64,000 bases of DNA from Actinoplanes octamycinicus (GTDB taxonomy: Bacteria; Actinomycetota; Actinomycetes; Mycobacteriales; Micromonosporaceae), in the NCBI RefSeq assembly GCF_014205225.1, contig NZ_JACHNB010000001.1:4383501-4447500 (forward strand), in the 5' to 3' direction. Shown here piece after piece: positions 55,228 through 64,000 of the stretch. Made by a program: the position numbers and the translations under genes. Below the pieces are notes generated by a model, which was not told the DNA's origin, did not search any database, and worked only from the letters and a program-made list of their open reading frames with translations. Each line of letters starts with the position of its first letter. The stretch's first letter is position 1.

Positions 55228-57548
55228 GACTGCTCCGCGCGGCCGTGGTCCCGGTGGCGCTGATCGGCATGCTGGCGCTGTCCGGCGTGGTGCTCGGCCG
55301 GATCTACGCCGACGACCTGCTGTTCCGGCTGGTCGCCGGGGCCGCTGTCGGCTCGATCGGGGCCGGGCTGGCGACCAGGCGGCTGCCGTCGTGGAGCGCC
55401 GCGCCGGTCTCCGCGGTGCTGCTGGCCGGCTACACCGCGCTCGCGCTGAAACTGGCCGCCGGGCACGCCGGGATGACCACGCCGTTCCCGGCGATGGTCC
55501 GGGAGGCGCTGGTCAACGGCATCCCGCGGCTGCTGACCGCGATGATCCCGGTGGAGTCCACACCGGACACCGTGGTGGTGCCGGTGGTGGCCACCTGGCT
55601 GGCCGGGCTGGCGGCGGCCGAGGTCGGCGTGCGGGCCCGGCGGGTGCTGCTCGGGTCGCTGACCCCGGTGCTGCTCTACGTGGGTGCGCTCTACGTGGTG
55701 GGGCCGAACGCGGGGGCGGCAGTCGGACCGACACTCGGGTTCGCCGCGCTGGTGGTGGTGGCGCTGGCGGTTTCCGCTCGGCAGCCCGACCAGGCGTACC
55801 AGAAGATGTCCGCGAAAATCCGGGCACGATCACTGGCTGGCGCGGCGGGCGGATTGGTCGCGGTGCTGGCCCTCGGGGCGGTGGTCGGCCCGTGGATCAG
55901 CGGCCAGGTCGGCGCCGACCCGGTCGACCCGCGTAAATACGTCGAGCCGCCGCAGGTGGACAGCCTCGACGAGAGCCCGCTGAACCGGATCTCCGGCTGG
56001 ATGCTCGCGCCGAAACAGCAGCTCTTCGCCTACCAGCCGGAGACCGCGCCGACCGGCAAGGCGCCGACCGTCAAGGTGCGGCTCGCGGTGCTCTCCGACT
56101 ACGACGGCGTGACCTGGAAGGTCGGCGGCGTCTACCGCAACGCCGGGCGGGTGCTGCCGGACCAGGCCGCGCTCTCCGGCGCGGAGACGGCGGAGGTACG
56201 CCAGCGGATCACCGTGTCCGGCCTGACCGGGCGGCTGCTGCCCGCCGTGGCCACACCGGCCGAGGTGTCCGGCGCCCGGGTCGCCTACGACGCGAGCACC
56301 GGCACCCTGATCCGGCCGGAGGGACTGAGCAGCGGCCTGACCTACACGGTCACCTCCCGGGTGCAGTCGCCCGACCTGAACATGCTGCCCACCGCCCAGT
56401 CGCCGGCCGGTGACGCGGTGGTCCGCTACCTGGCGCTCGGCTCCAACGTGCCGGAGCCCATCCAGCGGCTCGCCGAGCACCTCGCCGACGGCAACGGCGG
56501 CTCCTACGACCGGGCCGTGGCGATCGAGCAGTTCCTCGCCGAGCACTACCGGGAGACCCCGGAGGCGCCCAGCGGGCACGCCTACCTGAACCTGCAGTAC
56601 TTCCTCTTCGGGCCGCGCGGCCAGGGCGGCCAGGAGGGCACGTCGGAGCAGTTCGCCGCGTCGTTCGCGCTGCTCGCCCGGCTGACCGGGCTGCCCAGCC
56701 GGGTGGTGGTGGGGTTCGAGGCGCCGGCCAAGGGCGGCGAGGTGACCGGGGGGAACGCGGTCGCCTGGCCGGAAGTGCTCTTCGACGGACTGGGCTGGGT
56801 GGCGTTCGACCCGATGCCGACGACCGACGATCCGACGCCGGTCGAGCAGGACTTCTCCCCGAAACCGACCACGCCGCCCACCACGCCGCCCGAGACGGCC
56901 ACGCCCTCGACCTCGGCGGCGCCGTCGGTGCCGGCCGCGGCCGCACCGGCCGAAAAGGACGGTGGCGTGCCGGCCGGGGTGGTGGCCGGCGGGACCTCCG
57001 GTTCGCTGCTGGTGCTGCTCGGGATCGGGGCGCTGGTGGTGGCGCGGCTGCGGCAGGCGCAGCGACGCCGTCGGCTGTATGACGGCAGCCCGGACGAGCG
57101 GATCACCGGGGCGTGGCTGGAGTTCACCGACGCGTTGCGGCTGGCCGGGCAGCCGGTGCCGGACCACCTGTCGGCGACCGAGATGGCCCGCTACGCGGCG
57201 GAGCCGCCCGCGCCCCGGCGCGGTGGGCTGCTGCGGCGTGCGGTCCCCCCGGCGGACTCCGCCGCGGCCGGCTCGCCGTCCGGTGCGCCGGGTTCGGTCG
57301 CCGTTCTGGACGGTGCGCCGGAGGCGACCGGGGATCGGCCCGGCGACGGTGGCCCGCTGCCGCCGCTGGACGAACTGGTCGGCGCGCTGAACACGGTCGG
57401 TTTCGCGCCGGGCGCGGCCGACACCGGGCAGGCGGACCGCGCCGGGGCACAGGCTTTGGCGTACGCCGCCGCGCTCCGCGAACGCCGCTCCTGGTGGCGC
57501 AAGGCGTGGTGGAGCGTCCACCCCGGCCCGTTGCGCTGGCACCGCTGA
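55221..57548 (+). CDS. Transglutaminase-fold membrane protein with substituted catalytic residues
   Basis: 775 residues from ATG 55221. About six to seven membrane helices lie in 1-215, then a large extracytoplasmic region with the transglutaminase-like core (about 450-535), a Thr/Pro-rich linker, a final helix near 590 (GVVAGGTSGSLLVLLGIGALVVARL) and a cytoplasmic DUF4129-like tail. In active relatives the core reads G-C-E-x-F and AHAW; here they are TSEQFAASF (Ser475) and NAVAWPEV (Val514). So both Cys and His are absent, although the Asp in FDPMP remains. I expect a structural or binding role rather than cross-linking. It closes the FN3-MoxR-DUF58 operon. Confidence 0.93.
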   Translation: MVRLLRAAVVPVALIGMLALSGVVLGRIYADDLLFRLVAGAAVGSIGAGLATRRLPSWSAAPVSAVLLAGYTALALKLAAGHAGMTTPFPAMVREALVNGIPRLLTAMIPVESTPDTVVVPVVATWLAGLAAAEVGVRARRVLLGSLTPVLLYVGALYVVGPNAGAAVGPTLGFAALVVVALAVSARQPDQAYQKMSAKIRARSLAGAAGGLVAVLALGAVVGPWISGQVGADPVDPRKYVEPPQVDSLDESPLNRISGWMLAPKQQLFAYQPETAPTGKAPTVKVRLAVLSDYDGVTWKVGGVYRNAGRVLPDQAALSGAETAEVRQRITVSGLTGRLLPAVATPAEVSGARVAYDASTGTLIRPEGLSSGLTYTVTSRVQSPDLNMLPTAQSPAGDAVVRYLALGSNVPEPIQRLAEHLADGNGGSYDRAVAIEQFLAEHYRETPEAPSGHAYLNLQYFLFGPRGQGGQEGTSEQFAASFALLARLTGLPSRVVVGFEAPAKGGEVTGGNAVAWPEVLFDGLGWVAFDPMPTTDDPTPVEQDFSPKPTTPPTTPPETATPSTSAAPSVPAAAAPAEKDGGVPAGVVAGGTSGSLLVLLGIGALVVARLRQAQRRRRLYDGSPDERITGAWLEFTDALRLAGQPVPDHLSATEMARYAAEPPAPRRGGLLRRAVPPADSAAAGSPSGAPGSVAVLDGAPEATGDRPGDGGPLPPLDELVGALNTVGFAPGAADTGQADRAGAQALAYAAALRERRSWWRKAWWSVHPGPLRWHR

Positions 57549-57740
57549 CCGCCGCCCGGCCGGGCTGGCCGGTAAACGAGTCGGGGAGCGGGGCATTTCG
57601 GCTGGTCACCCGCGGGGTGGGAAGGAACGCTCGGGTGGGTGTGTCGAAGATCTAACGCCCGCACTGTCGGGGCTGGACGGTGGATAGTGAACCCGCCCGG
57701 ATGCTGATCATGGCGTCCACGGAGGGGGAGTGGACCACAC

Positions 57741-59537
57741 ATGCAGAGCACCGACTTGAACCCGCGCCGGATCGGGGCCGCGCTGGGTGCGGCGCTGTTG
57801 ATGACCGTCGCCGGGTGCACCGGGGACGACGAGAAGCCGTTCGCGGGTGAGCTGGCGCCGCCCGGCGCGAGCTGGGAGCCGCTGGAGCCGGCCCAGCCGG
57901 ACATCGCGGACGGCGGCGGCGCCGAGGTGCCGGACACCACCGATCAGGACCAGACCGACGCGACCAGCGGTGGCGGGAACGGCACGGCCGATGGCGGCGG
58001 CATCGGTACGGCGGCCGGCGACGGCCCGTCCGCGACGAACTCCGGTGGAACCCGGGCGCTGGGCCCGGCCGGTACGGTGGTCGCCACTCCCGGGACGGAC
58101 CGCAAGGGTCTCGGGGTCGGCGGGGCGGTGGTCGACAACCCGCGCATGCTGATGCCGGCGGGTCCCGGTGTCGGTGGGCCCGGGCTCGGCGGTCACCACG
58201 CTGTCGAAGTGCCCATTGCTGGCGGTGCTGGTGGAACGAATCCCGCGGGTCCGGCAACGGCCGGCGCGGGAGCGGCCGGCGGGGGAGCGGCCGGTGCGGT
58301 GACGCCCGGCGCGGGAACAGCCGGCCAGGCCACCGGCCAAGGCGCGCCGGGCCAGGGATCCGGCCAGGGCACCGGTCCGGGCGCGACCGATCAGGGAGCC
58401 GGCCAGACCGGCCCGGGCGCCGGACAGAGCACCGCGGGCCAGGGCACGACCGGTGCGGGCGGCACGCAGGGAACCGGCCACGGCGCCACCGGGACGGACC
58501 AGCCCGGACCGCCCCCGGCCCAGGCCGGCGGCGGGCAGCCGCCCACCGTCGCCCAGCCGATCGTGGCCCACAACCCGCCGCCCGGCGAGCCGCCCTTCGT
58601 CGCCGACCCGGCCGACCGCCCGGCCGCCGGCCAGCAACCGGCGGTCCAGACCCACACCCAGACCCGCCCGATCCGGAAACCCGCGCAGGTCAAACGCCCG
58701 GCCACCGTGCACCGCCCGACCCGGCAGCGCCCGGCCTGGGTCCGCGACCTGGACGCCCCGATCTCGGCGAACCGGAACTGCGACACGTTCCACGGCGGGA
58801 TCACCGACGTGACCCTGAGCCACGGCTGGCTGGACAACTCGCGGCTGTGCTTCGACACCGACCGCGGGGACCTGGACTCGCAGATCTACCTGCTCACCCA
58901 CGCCGGCATGCCGATCGCCCTGCCGCGGTCGGACCCCTACGCCCGCTGGCACCGCCGCGACCACGTGCTGGCCCGGATCAACGATGACGCGTTCCCGTTC
59001 GGCGACGACGAGGGCGACTGGAACGGCGGGGACCGCTGGGACCAGGGCTTCGACGAGTGGAACGACCTCGACGACCTCGACGACCTGACCGACTTCGGCT
59101 TCGGCTTCGGCCGCAAGGCGAACCAGAGGCACGCGGCAAGCCAGAGGCACGCGGCAAGCCAGAGGGACGCGGCAAGCCAGAGGCACGCGGCAGGTCAGAG
59201 GGACGCGGCAGGTCAGAGGCACACGGCGGATCAGAGGCACTCGGCAGACCGCAGCGGAGCGGCGAGCCCGGGAGACACGGCGAGCTGGGAAGACACCGGA
59301 AGCCGGACCGGAAAGGCGAGCCGGGAAGACGCCGGAAGCAGGACCGGCGAAAGGAACTCGGAAGACAAGACGGGCTGGGAAGACGCGTCGAGCAGCGACG
59401 ACGCGGGCACCTGGGAGAAGACAGCCGAGCAGGGGACCGACCTCAGCGACACCTACTCCGAGGAAGGCGAAACGCCCGACGAAACCGGCGTCGAAAGCGA
59501 CTTCCAGGCCGAAATGATCGACCTCACCGGCGACTAG
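57741..59537 (+). CDS. Repeat-rich lipoprotein
   Basis: 598 residues. The signal sequence ends in lipobox MTVAGC (Cys near 26), so it is lipidated and exported. Residues 40-215 are Gly/Ala/Gln/Thr-rich (GQGAPGQGSGQGTG) and a Pro-rich part follows. A compact domain near 340-430 (NRNCDTFHGGITDVTLSHGW, RLCFDTDRGDLDSQIYLLTHAG) has two Cys and may be the functional unit. Then come an acidic WNDLDDLDDLTDF stretch, a Q-R-H-A-A-S hexapeptide array and an acidic tail. The family is unknown. Its 5' region (57549-57740) shows no gene. Confidence 0.8.
   Translation: MQSTDLNPRRIGAALGAALLMTVAGCTGDDEKPFAGELAPPGASWEPLEPAQPDIADGGGAEVPDTTDQDQTDATSGGGNGTADGGGIGTAAGDGPSATNSGGTRALGPAGTVVATPGTDRKGLGVGGAVVDNPRMLMPAGPGVGGPGLGGHHAVEVPIAGGAGGTNPAGPATAGAGAAGGGAAGAVTPGAGTAGQATGQGAPGQGSGQGTGPGATDQGAGQTGPGAGQSTAGQGTTGAGGTQGTGHGATGTDQPGPPPAQAGGGQPPTVAQPIVAHNPPPGEPPFVADPADRPAAGQQPAVQTHTQTRPIRKPAQVKRPATVHRPTRQRPAWVRDLDAPISANRNCDTFHGGITDVTLSHGWLDNSRLCFDTDRGDLDSQIYLLTHAGMPIALPRSDPYARWHRRDHVLARINDDAFPFGDDEGDWNGGDRWDQGFDEWNDLDDLDDLTDFGFGFGRKANQRHAASQRHAASQRDAASQRHAAGQRDAAGQRHTADQRHSADRSGAASPGDTASWEDTGSRTGKASREDAGSRTGERNSEDKTGWEDASSSDDAGTWEKTAEQGTDLSDTYSEEGETPDETGVESDFQAEMIDLTGD
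59124..59249 (+). repeat. 18-bp coding tandem repeat, seven copies
   Basis: Units start every 18 bp from 59124 to 59232 and encode QRHAAS, drifting to QRHTAD and QRHSAD at the end. They stay in frame. Confidence 0.92.
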
Positions 59538-59585
59538 CCCGAGGGAGCGGCTGCCGCCCACGACCCCGGGCGGCAGCCGGCCCCG

Positions 59586-60293
59586 TCACGCCAGCGTCGC
59601 GAAGACCAGATCCATCGCCCGCACGACCGCCGCCCGCGACTCCTCGGTGTGGTCCACCACGTCGAACGAGTGATGCCCGCCCGGCACGTCCACGATCGCC
59701 AGGTTCGCCTTCCCGGCCGCCTCGACGAACGCCTCCACCGTCCCGGCGATCCCGGCGTCCTCCTGACCGACCCGGGTCAGCACGATCGGCAGCTCGCCGG
59801 CCTGCGCCACCGCCCCGATCGGGTCGAACCGCGGCTCCACCGGCCACCCCGGGAACGGCGCCAGCAGCGGATAGTTGAACGCCAGCGCGCGCAGCCAGGA
59901 CGGCGGCTCGCGCAGCCAGTCGGCGGCGAGCAGGCTGCCGCCGGAGAAGAACCACAGCGCCAGCCGCGTCTCGTCCACCCGCTCGTCGCTGCGCAGGCTC
60001 TCCAGCGCCGCCTCCACCTGGGCGGCGCCCACCGCGTACTGATCAGGGCTGTCCATGTGGTGGTCGACCACCGCGCCCACCGCCCCGCGGCTCGCCGCGA
60101 GCGCGCCGTAACCCCGGAACATCGGCCAGTCGCGCTGCCCGGGCCGGACCTCGGCGGGCAGCGGGCCACCCGGCACGAAGAGGATGGCCGGGCGCGGGGC
60201 GGCGATGTCGTCGGGCAGATAGAGATCGAGCGCGTCGTGGCGCTCGGGGTCGTGGGCTTCGACTGGCAGAACGAACGGCTTCCGGAAGTCCAT
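59586..60293 (-). CDS. Alpha/beta hydrolase, dienelactone-hydrolase-like
   Basis: 235 residues. AILFVPGGPLP (oxyanion region, about 34) and ALWFFSGGSLLAADWL (nucleophile elbow, about 115) lead to VPGGHHSFDVVDH with the catalytic His near 210. The elbow is FSGGS, not GxSxG, so the nucleophile would be the Ser in FSG. There is no signal peptide; substrate unknown. It stands alone between the lipoprotein gene and the divergent sensor gene. Confidence 0.8.
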   Translation of the reverse strand: MDFRKPFVLPVEAHDPERHDALDLYLPDDIAAPRPAILFVPGGPLPAEVRPGQRDWPMFRGYGALAASRGAVGAVVDHHMDSPDQYAVGAAQVEAALESLRSDERVDETRLALWFFSGGSLLAADWLREPPSWLRALAFNYPLLAPFPGWPVEPRFDPIGAVAQAGELPIVLTRVGQEDAGIAGTVEAFVEAAGKANLAIVDVPGGHHSFDVVDHTEESRAAVVRAMDLVFATLA

Positions 60294-60345
60294 TGACCGA
60301 CCTTAACGTCCTCAGCAACCGGGCGGAACGGACGAACAGGGAAGG

Positions 60346-61512
60346 GTGGAACAGGAGCGGCTTGCCGCGCTGCACGAGTACCGCCTGCGGGACACCCCGC
60401 CGGATCCGGAACTTCAGGCGGTGCTGCGGATCGCGGCCGAGGTCGCCGGCGTTGCCTCGGCCAGCCTGAACCTGATCGACGAACATCGCCAGGTGCAACT
60501 GACCGCGATCAACTCGGCGGCCTCCGACTGCTCCCGGGACGACTCGATGTGCGCGGTCAGCTTCCAGTCCGGCGCCGTCACGCACGTCCCGGACGCCCGG
60601 CTGGATCCGCGGTACCGGGACAACCCGTGGGTGACCGGACGGCTCGGGCGGATCCGGTTCTACGCCGCGGCCCCGCTGATCACCCCGGACGGGCACGCCC
60701 TGGGCACGCTCTGCGTCTTCGACACCGTGCCGCGCGAGCTGACCGCCACCCAGCTGGCCCAGCTCGCCGACCTGGCCGGGATCGTGGTCGCCTTCTTCGA
60801 ACGGCGTCGGCAGGGCCGGGTCACCGCCGAGCTGGCCGCCGCCGTGCGGGCCAAGCAGCAGTGGACCGACACCCTGCTGGACACGGTCGACGCCGCGGTG
60901 ATCGCCTGCGACGAGAACTACCGGGTGACGCTCTGGAACCGGGCGGCCCGGCAGATGCACGGGCAGAGCGGGGCCGGCGATCTGGCGCCGGTCGACGAGG
61001 CCGGCCGGTTCCGGCTGTTCGAGCCGGACGGGCGGACCCCGCTGCCGGAGAACGAGCTGCCGCTGCGCGCGGCGGTCCGCCAGGGTGTCACGGTCAGCGG
61101 CCGGGAACTGATGATCCGCCGCCCGGGCGGCGAGCCGGTGTACGTGCGGGTCAACGCCAGCCCGCTGCGCGGCCCGGACGGGCAGGCGGCCGGCGCCGTG
61201 ATGGCGCAGATCGACATCACCGCCGAGCGCACCCGGCGGGAGCTGATCGAGCAGGCCCGGGAGCGGCTCGCCGAGGCGAACGCCGAGCTGGAACGCTCGA
61301 ACGCGGACCTGACCAACTTCGCCGCCGCGGTCGGCCACGACCTGATCGCCCCGCTCTCCGCGGTCGGCGGCTTCCTGGAGCTGCTGGCGATGGACGGCTT
61401 CGAGGCGGCGGCTGCCGGATCGGCCGAGGTGGCCCGGATGCGGGACGTGATCGACGGCCTGCTGGCGGACGCGCTGGCGGCACGTTCAGGACCGGCCGCG
61501 GAAGGCCGATAG
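60346..61512 (+). CDS. GAF-PAS sensor with HisKA-like helix but no ATPase domain
   Basis: 388 residues from GTG 60346, after AGGGAAG. The GAF domain spans about 15-160 (MCAVSFQSG, NPWVTGRLGRIRFYAAAPL). A PAS domain spans about 165-300 (VDAAVIACDENYRVTLWNRAA). A coiled linker follows (EANAELERSNADLTNFAAAVGHDLIAPLSAVGGF), with the phospho-acceptor-like His in GHDL. It stops about 55 residues later, where the paralogue next door continues into HATPase. The two genes are a tandem duplication with an 8-bp gap. It may be a phosphorelay receiver of phosphate from the neighbour's ATPase, or a signal-only protein. Confidence 0.85.
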   Translation: MEQERLAALHEYRLRDTPPDPELQAVLRIAAEVAGVASASLNLIDEHRQVQLTAINSAASDCSRDDSMCAVSFQSGAVTHVPDARLDPRYRDNPWVTGRLGRIRFYAAAPLITPDGHALGTLCVFDTVPRELTATQLAQLADLAGIVVAFFERRRQGRVTAELAAAVRAKQQWTDTLLDTVDAAVIACDENYRVTLWNRAARQMHGQSGAGDLAPVDEAGRFRLFEPDGRTPLPENELPLRAAVRQGVTVSGRELMIRRPGGEPVYVRVNASPLRGPDGQAAGAVMAQIDITAERTRRELIEQARERLAEANAELERSNADLTNFAAAVGHDLIAPLSAVGGFLELLAMDGFEAAAAGSAEVARMRDVIDGLLADALAARSGPAAEGR

Positions 61513-61519
61513 GGAAGAG

Positions 61520-63163
61520 GTGGGTCTCGTCACGGGTCTGGATGAGCGGGAGCAGCGGCGGCTCGCCGCGCTGCACGAGTACCGCCTGCTCGACTCGCCG
61601 GCCGGGGACGAGCTGGAGGCGGTCGTCCGGGTCGCCGCGACGGTGGCCGGGGTGCCGACCGCCACCCTCAACCTGATCGACGAGAACCGGCAGTGCCAGC
61701 TCACCACGGTCGGCTTCGAGGGCGGCGACTCGGCCCGCTCCGACTCGATGTGCGCCATCCGGTTCGAGACCGGCGAGTTCACCTATCTCCCGGACGCCAG
61801 CCTGGACCCGACCTTCCAGGTCAACCCGTGGGTGACCGGGCTCTACGCGAACGTCCGGCTGTACGCGTCGGCGCCGCTGATCACCCCGGACGGGTACGCG
61901 CTGGGCTCGCTCTGCGTCTTCCACGACCGGCCCGGGACGCTCACCGGCGAGCAGATCGCCCGGCTCAAGGACCTGGCCCAGGTGATCGTGGCGCTGTTCG
62001 AGCGCCGCCGGCAGGCCCGGCTGAACGGCGAGATCGCCGCGATCGCCGAGGCCCGGCAACGCTGGACCGACACCCTGCTGGACACCATCGACGTGGCGGT
62101 GGTCGCCTGCGACCAGGCCGGCCGGCTCACCCTGTTCAACCGGGCCGCCCGGGAGTGGCACGGCCTGGACGCCGACCCGGCGGTGGACCCGAGCCACTTC
62201 GCCGACCGCTACGCGCTGTTCGACTCCGACGGCGTCACCCCACTGCCGCCGGACCGGATCCCGCTGCTCCGGGCGCTGCGCGAGGGCACGGTCAGCCACG
62301 TCGAAATAATCATCCGGCCGGGGAACGGCGATCCACGGCACGTCAGCGTCAACGGCCGGGCGCTGATCGCGCCGGACGGCACCCCGCTCGGCGCGGTGAT
62401 CGCGATGAACGACGTCACCACCGACCGGGCCCAGCAGCGGGTGATCGAGCAGGCCCGGTCCGAGCTGGCCGCGGCCAACGAGGAGCTGCGCCGGTCGAAC
62501 ACCGACCTGACCAACTTCGCCGGCGCGGTCAGCCACGACCTGGTCGCCCCGCTCGGCGCGGTCGGCGGCTACCTGGAGCTGCTCGAGGACGAGGTGGAGG
62601 GGCAGCCGCGGGCCTGGGTGGACGCCGCGTCCCGGGCGGTGACCCGGATGCGCGACCTGATCAGCTCGCTGCTCGGCTACGCCCGGGCGGGCAGCGCGCC
62701 GGTGCGGTGGATGACCGCGGACCTCGGCGACGTCTTCGCCAGCGTGGTCGCCGACCTGGGCGCCGAGATCAAGTCGGCGGAGGCCGAGGTGACCACGCAG
62801 GGACCGCTGCCGTCCGTCTCCTGCGACCCGGTGCTGGCCCGCCAGCTGCTGCAGAACCTGATCGCCAACGCGATCAAATACCGGCATCCGGACCGGCCGC
62901 CCCGGGTGCGGGTGTCCGCCCGGCACGAGGGCTCGTGCTGGGCGATCACGGTTGCCGACAACGGCCTGGGCATCCCGCCGGAGCAGCGCCAGCGGGTCTT
63001 CGACATGTTCACCCGCCTCGACGGCACGAAGGCTTCCGGTCACGGCATCGGCCTGTCCAGCTGCCTGCGGATCGTCGACCGGCACGGCGGCACGATCCGG
63101 GTGGCCGACAACGACGGTGGCGGAACCCGGGTGATCTTCACACTCCCGGACCAACCGGCCTGA
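61520..63163 (+). CDS. GAF-PAS sensor histidine kinase
   Basis: 547 residues from GTG 61520, after GGAAGAG. The GAF domain (MCAIRFETG, NPWVTGLYANVRLYASAPL), a PAS domain (IDVAVVACDQAGRLTLFNRAA), HisKA (TNFAGAVSHDLVAPLGAVGGYLELL, His near 340) and a complete HATPase (NLIANAIKYRHPDRPP, VADNGLGIPPEQRQRVFDMFTRLDG, GHGIGLSSCLRIVDRHGGTI) are in order. It has no membrane helix, so it is a soluble kinase. No response regulator is nearby. Its N-terminal half is closely similar to the preceding gene. Confidence 0.94.
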   Translation: MGLVTGLDEREQRRLAALHEYRLLDSPAGDELEAVVRVAATVAGVPTATLNLIDENRQCQLTTVGFEGGDSARSDSMCAIRFETGEFTYLPDASLDPTFQVNPWVTGLYANVRLYASAPLITPDGYALGSLCVFHDRPGTLTGEQIARLKDLAQVIVALFERRRQARLNGEIAAIAEARQRWTDTLLDTIDVAVVACDQAGRLTLFNRAAREWHGLDADPAVDPSHFADRYALFDSDGVTPLPPDRIPLLRALREGTVSHVEIIIRPGNGDPRHVSVNGRALIAPDGTPLGAVIAMNDVTTDRAQQRVIEQARSELAAANEELRRSNTDLTNFAGAVSHDLVAPLGAVGGYLELLEDEVEGQPRAWVDAASRAVTRMRDLISSLLGYARAGSAPVRWMTADLGDVFASVVADLGAEIKSAEAEVTTQGPLPSVSCDPVLARQLLQNLIANAIKYRHPDRPPRVRVSARHEGSCWAITVADNGLGIPPEQRQRVFDMFTRLDGTKASGHGIGLSSCLRIVDRHGGTIRVADNDGGGTRVIFTLPDQPA

Positions 63164-63287
63164 CCCGATCGGCTCCACCCGGCTCGGTCACCCGTTCAGG
63201 ATCCCGCACCAGCTCTCTGACCAGGGCTGACGCGCTGGGTAGGCTCGCCCGGCCGTCGGTCGAGTCGCGCGGGAGCACAGCTTGTCA

Positions 63288-64000
63288 GTGGTGAAACTCA
63301 AGGAACGGCCGGTCACCGCCGACCTGAGCTGGATTCCGGCGCCGCGGTCCGGGGACGGCGACGTACCGTCAGCATCGGTCAGCTATCCGGCGGCGCACCG
63401 TCGGGTCGGTCTCCGGGCGGCCTGGCCGGCCCTGGCCGGCTATGCGCTGCTGCGGGCCGTCGGACTGGTCACGCTCTGGTACTTCGCCGCCGCGAAGCAC
63501 CGCGGGATGGCGTTCATTCTCGGACGCTACGACGCCAACTGGTATGCCGGCATCGCCACCCGGGGCTACGACCCGGCCATCCCGCTGCACCCGGACGGCT
63601 CGCTCGCCACCACCAATGTGGCGTTCTTCCCGCTCTACCCCGGCCTGATCGCGCTCGCCGACCCGATCGTGCCGGGTGACGCGCACGCGGCCGGCATCGC
63701 CGTCGCCTGGCTGGCCGGCCTCGCCGCCGCCTGGGGCCTCTACGCGGTCGGCACCCACCTGCGCGGCCGCCGCACCGGCGTGCTGCTCGCCTCGCTCTGG
63801 GCGGTCGTCCCGCACGGCCTGGTCGAGTCGATGGGTTACACCGAGACGCTGTTCACCGCGCTCGCCGCCTGGTCGCTGTTCGCCGTGCTGCGCCGCCACT
63901 GGCTCACCGCCGGCCTGCTCTGCGCGCTGGCCGGCCTGACCCGCCCGACCGGCGCCGCCCTGGCCGCCGCGGTCGGGATCGCCGCGCTCGTCGCGGTCCT
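63288..64000 (+). CDS. PIG-V-like membrane mannosyltransferase (3' end outside window)
   Basis: The frame runs without a stop from the GTG at 63288 (or 63291), with GGGAG about 12 nt upstream, to the window end. RYDANWYAGIATRGYDP (about 85) and FFPLYPGLIALADP (about 118) match the PIG-V/GT-C type, with the acidic residue of the first loop in RYDAN. Several membrane helices follow (AAGIAVAWLAGLAAAWGLYAVG, GVLLASLWAVVPHGLVE, LFTALAAWSLFAVL, AGLLCALAGLTRPTG). Such actinobacterial enzymes use polyprenyl-phosphate mannose to modify cell-envelope glycans. About 238 residues are visible. Confidence 0.85.
   Translation, partial: MVKLKERPVTADLSWIPAPRSGDGDVPSASVSYPAAHRRVGLRAAWPALAGYALLRAVGLVTLWYFAAAKHRGMAFILGRYDANWYAGIATRGYDPAIPLHPDGSLATTNVAFFPLYPGLIALADPIVPGDAHAAGIAVAWLAGLAAAWGLYAVGTHLRGRRTGVLLASLWAVVPHGLVESMGYTETLFTALAAWSLFAVLRRHWLTAGLLCALAGLTRPTGAALAAAVGIAALVAV

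Noticed and set aside
59124..59249. A possible CRISPR array
   Set aside because: The 18-bp units are contiguous, without spacers, and lie in the reading frame of the lipoprotein.

Overview
The window is high-GC actinomycete DNA, with GTG starts, modular type I PKS genes, LAL-type LuxR regulators and MoxR/DUF58 surface operons. A Micromonosporaceae host such as Actinoplanes is my guess and is not proven by the sequence. It reads as three blocks.

Block 1 (1-37748) is the right-hand part of a macrolactone-type polyketide cluster. Two collinear PKS genes carry the end of one DH-KR-ACP module, a full malonyl module (KS-AT-DH-KR-ACP) and the terminal module with thioesterase (KS-AT-DH-KR-ACP-TE). 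Around them lie a small membrane protein, a macrolide-type glycosyltransferase, two LAL regulators, a type II thioesterase, a DUF5988-like small protein, a cold-shock protein, a TetR/membrane-protein pair, an amidohydrolase plus acyl-CoA ligase, a two-component pair in convergent orientation and a DrrAB-type ABC exporter. A Sfp/EntD-type phosphopantetheinyl transferase with a metallophosphoesterase, and a mutA-mutB-meaB operon, complete the block. The amidohydrolase/ligase pair resembles the set that makes 4-guanidinobutyryl (or 4-aminobutyryl) starters. The three terminal modules all carry KR and DH, so a conjugated polyene next to the lactone carbonyl is expected. An 8-bp motif, TAGGGGT(T/G), recurs upstream of most transcription units from 13.9 to 32.7 kb, often about 75 nt before the start codon. 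It probably marks a shared regulon of the LAL regulators.

Block 2 (about 37930-47082) is a decayed genomic island at a tRNA-Leu(GAG) gene. A 22-bp direct repeat that includes the tRNA 3' end flanks it. Inside are a membrane protein, a tyrosine-integrase fragment, an intact IS5-family element, a two-gene unit with a DUF262/DUF1524/RAMA-like candidate defence nuclease, a transposase fossil, a truncated Rhs tip with a HINT domain and an unrecognised C-terminal toxin candidate, a downstream candidate immunity gene, and a frameshifted serine recombinase next to the tRNA.

Block 3 (47357-64000) is chromosomal. It has a TPR/Pro-Gln-rich/FN3 membrane protein, then an operon of FN3 surface protein, MoxR ATPase, DUF58 protein and transglutaminase-fold membrane protein whose catalytic Cys and His are replaced. 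A repeat-rich lipoprotein, an alpha/beta hydrolase, two tandem GAF-PAS sensor kinases (the first without an ATPase domain) and the start of a PIG-V-like membrane mannosyltransferase follow.
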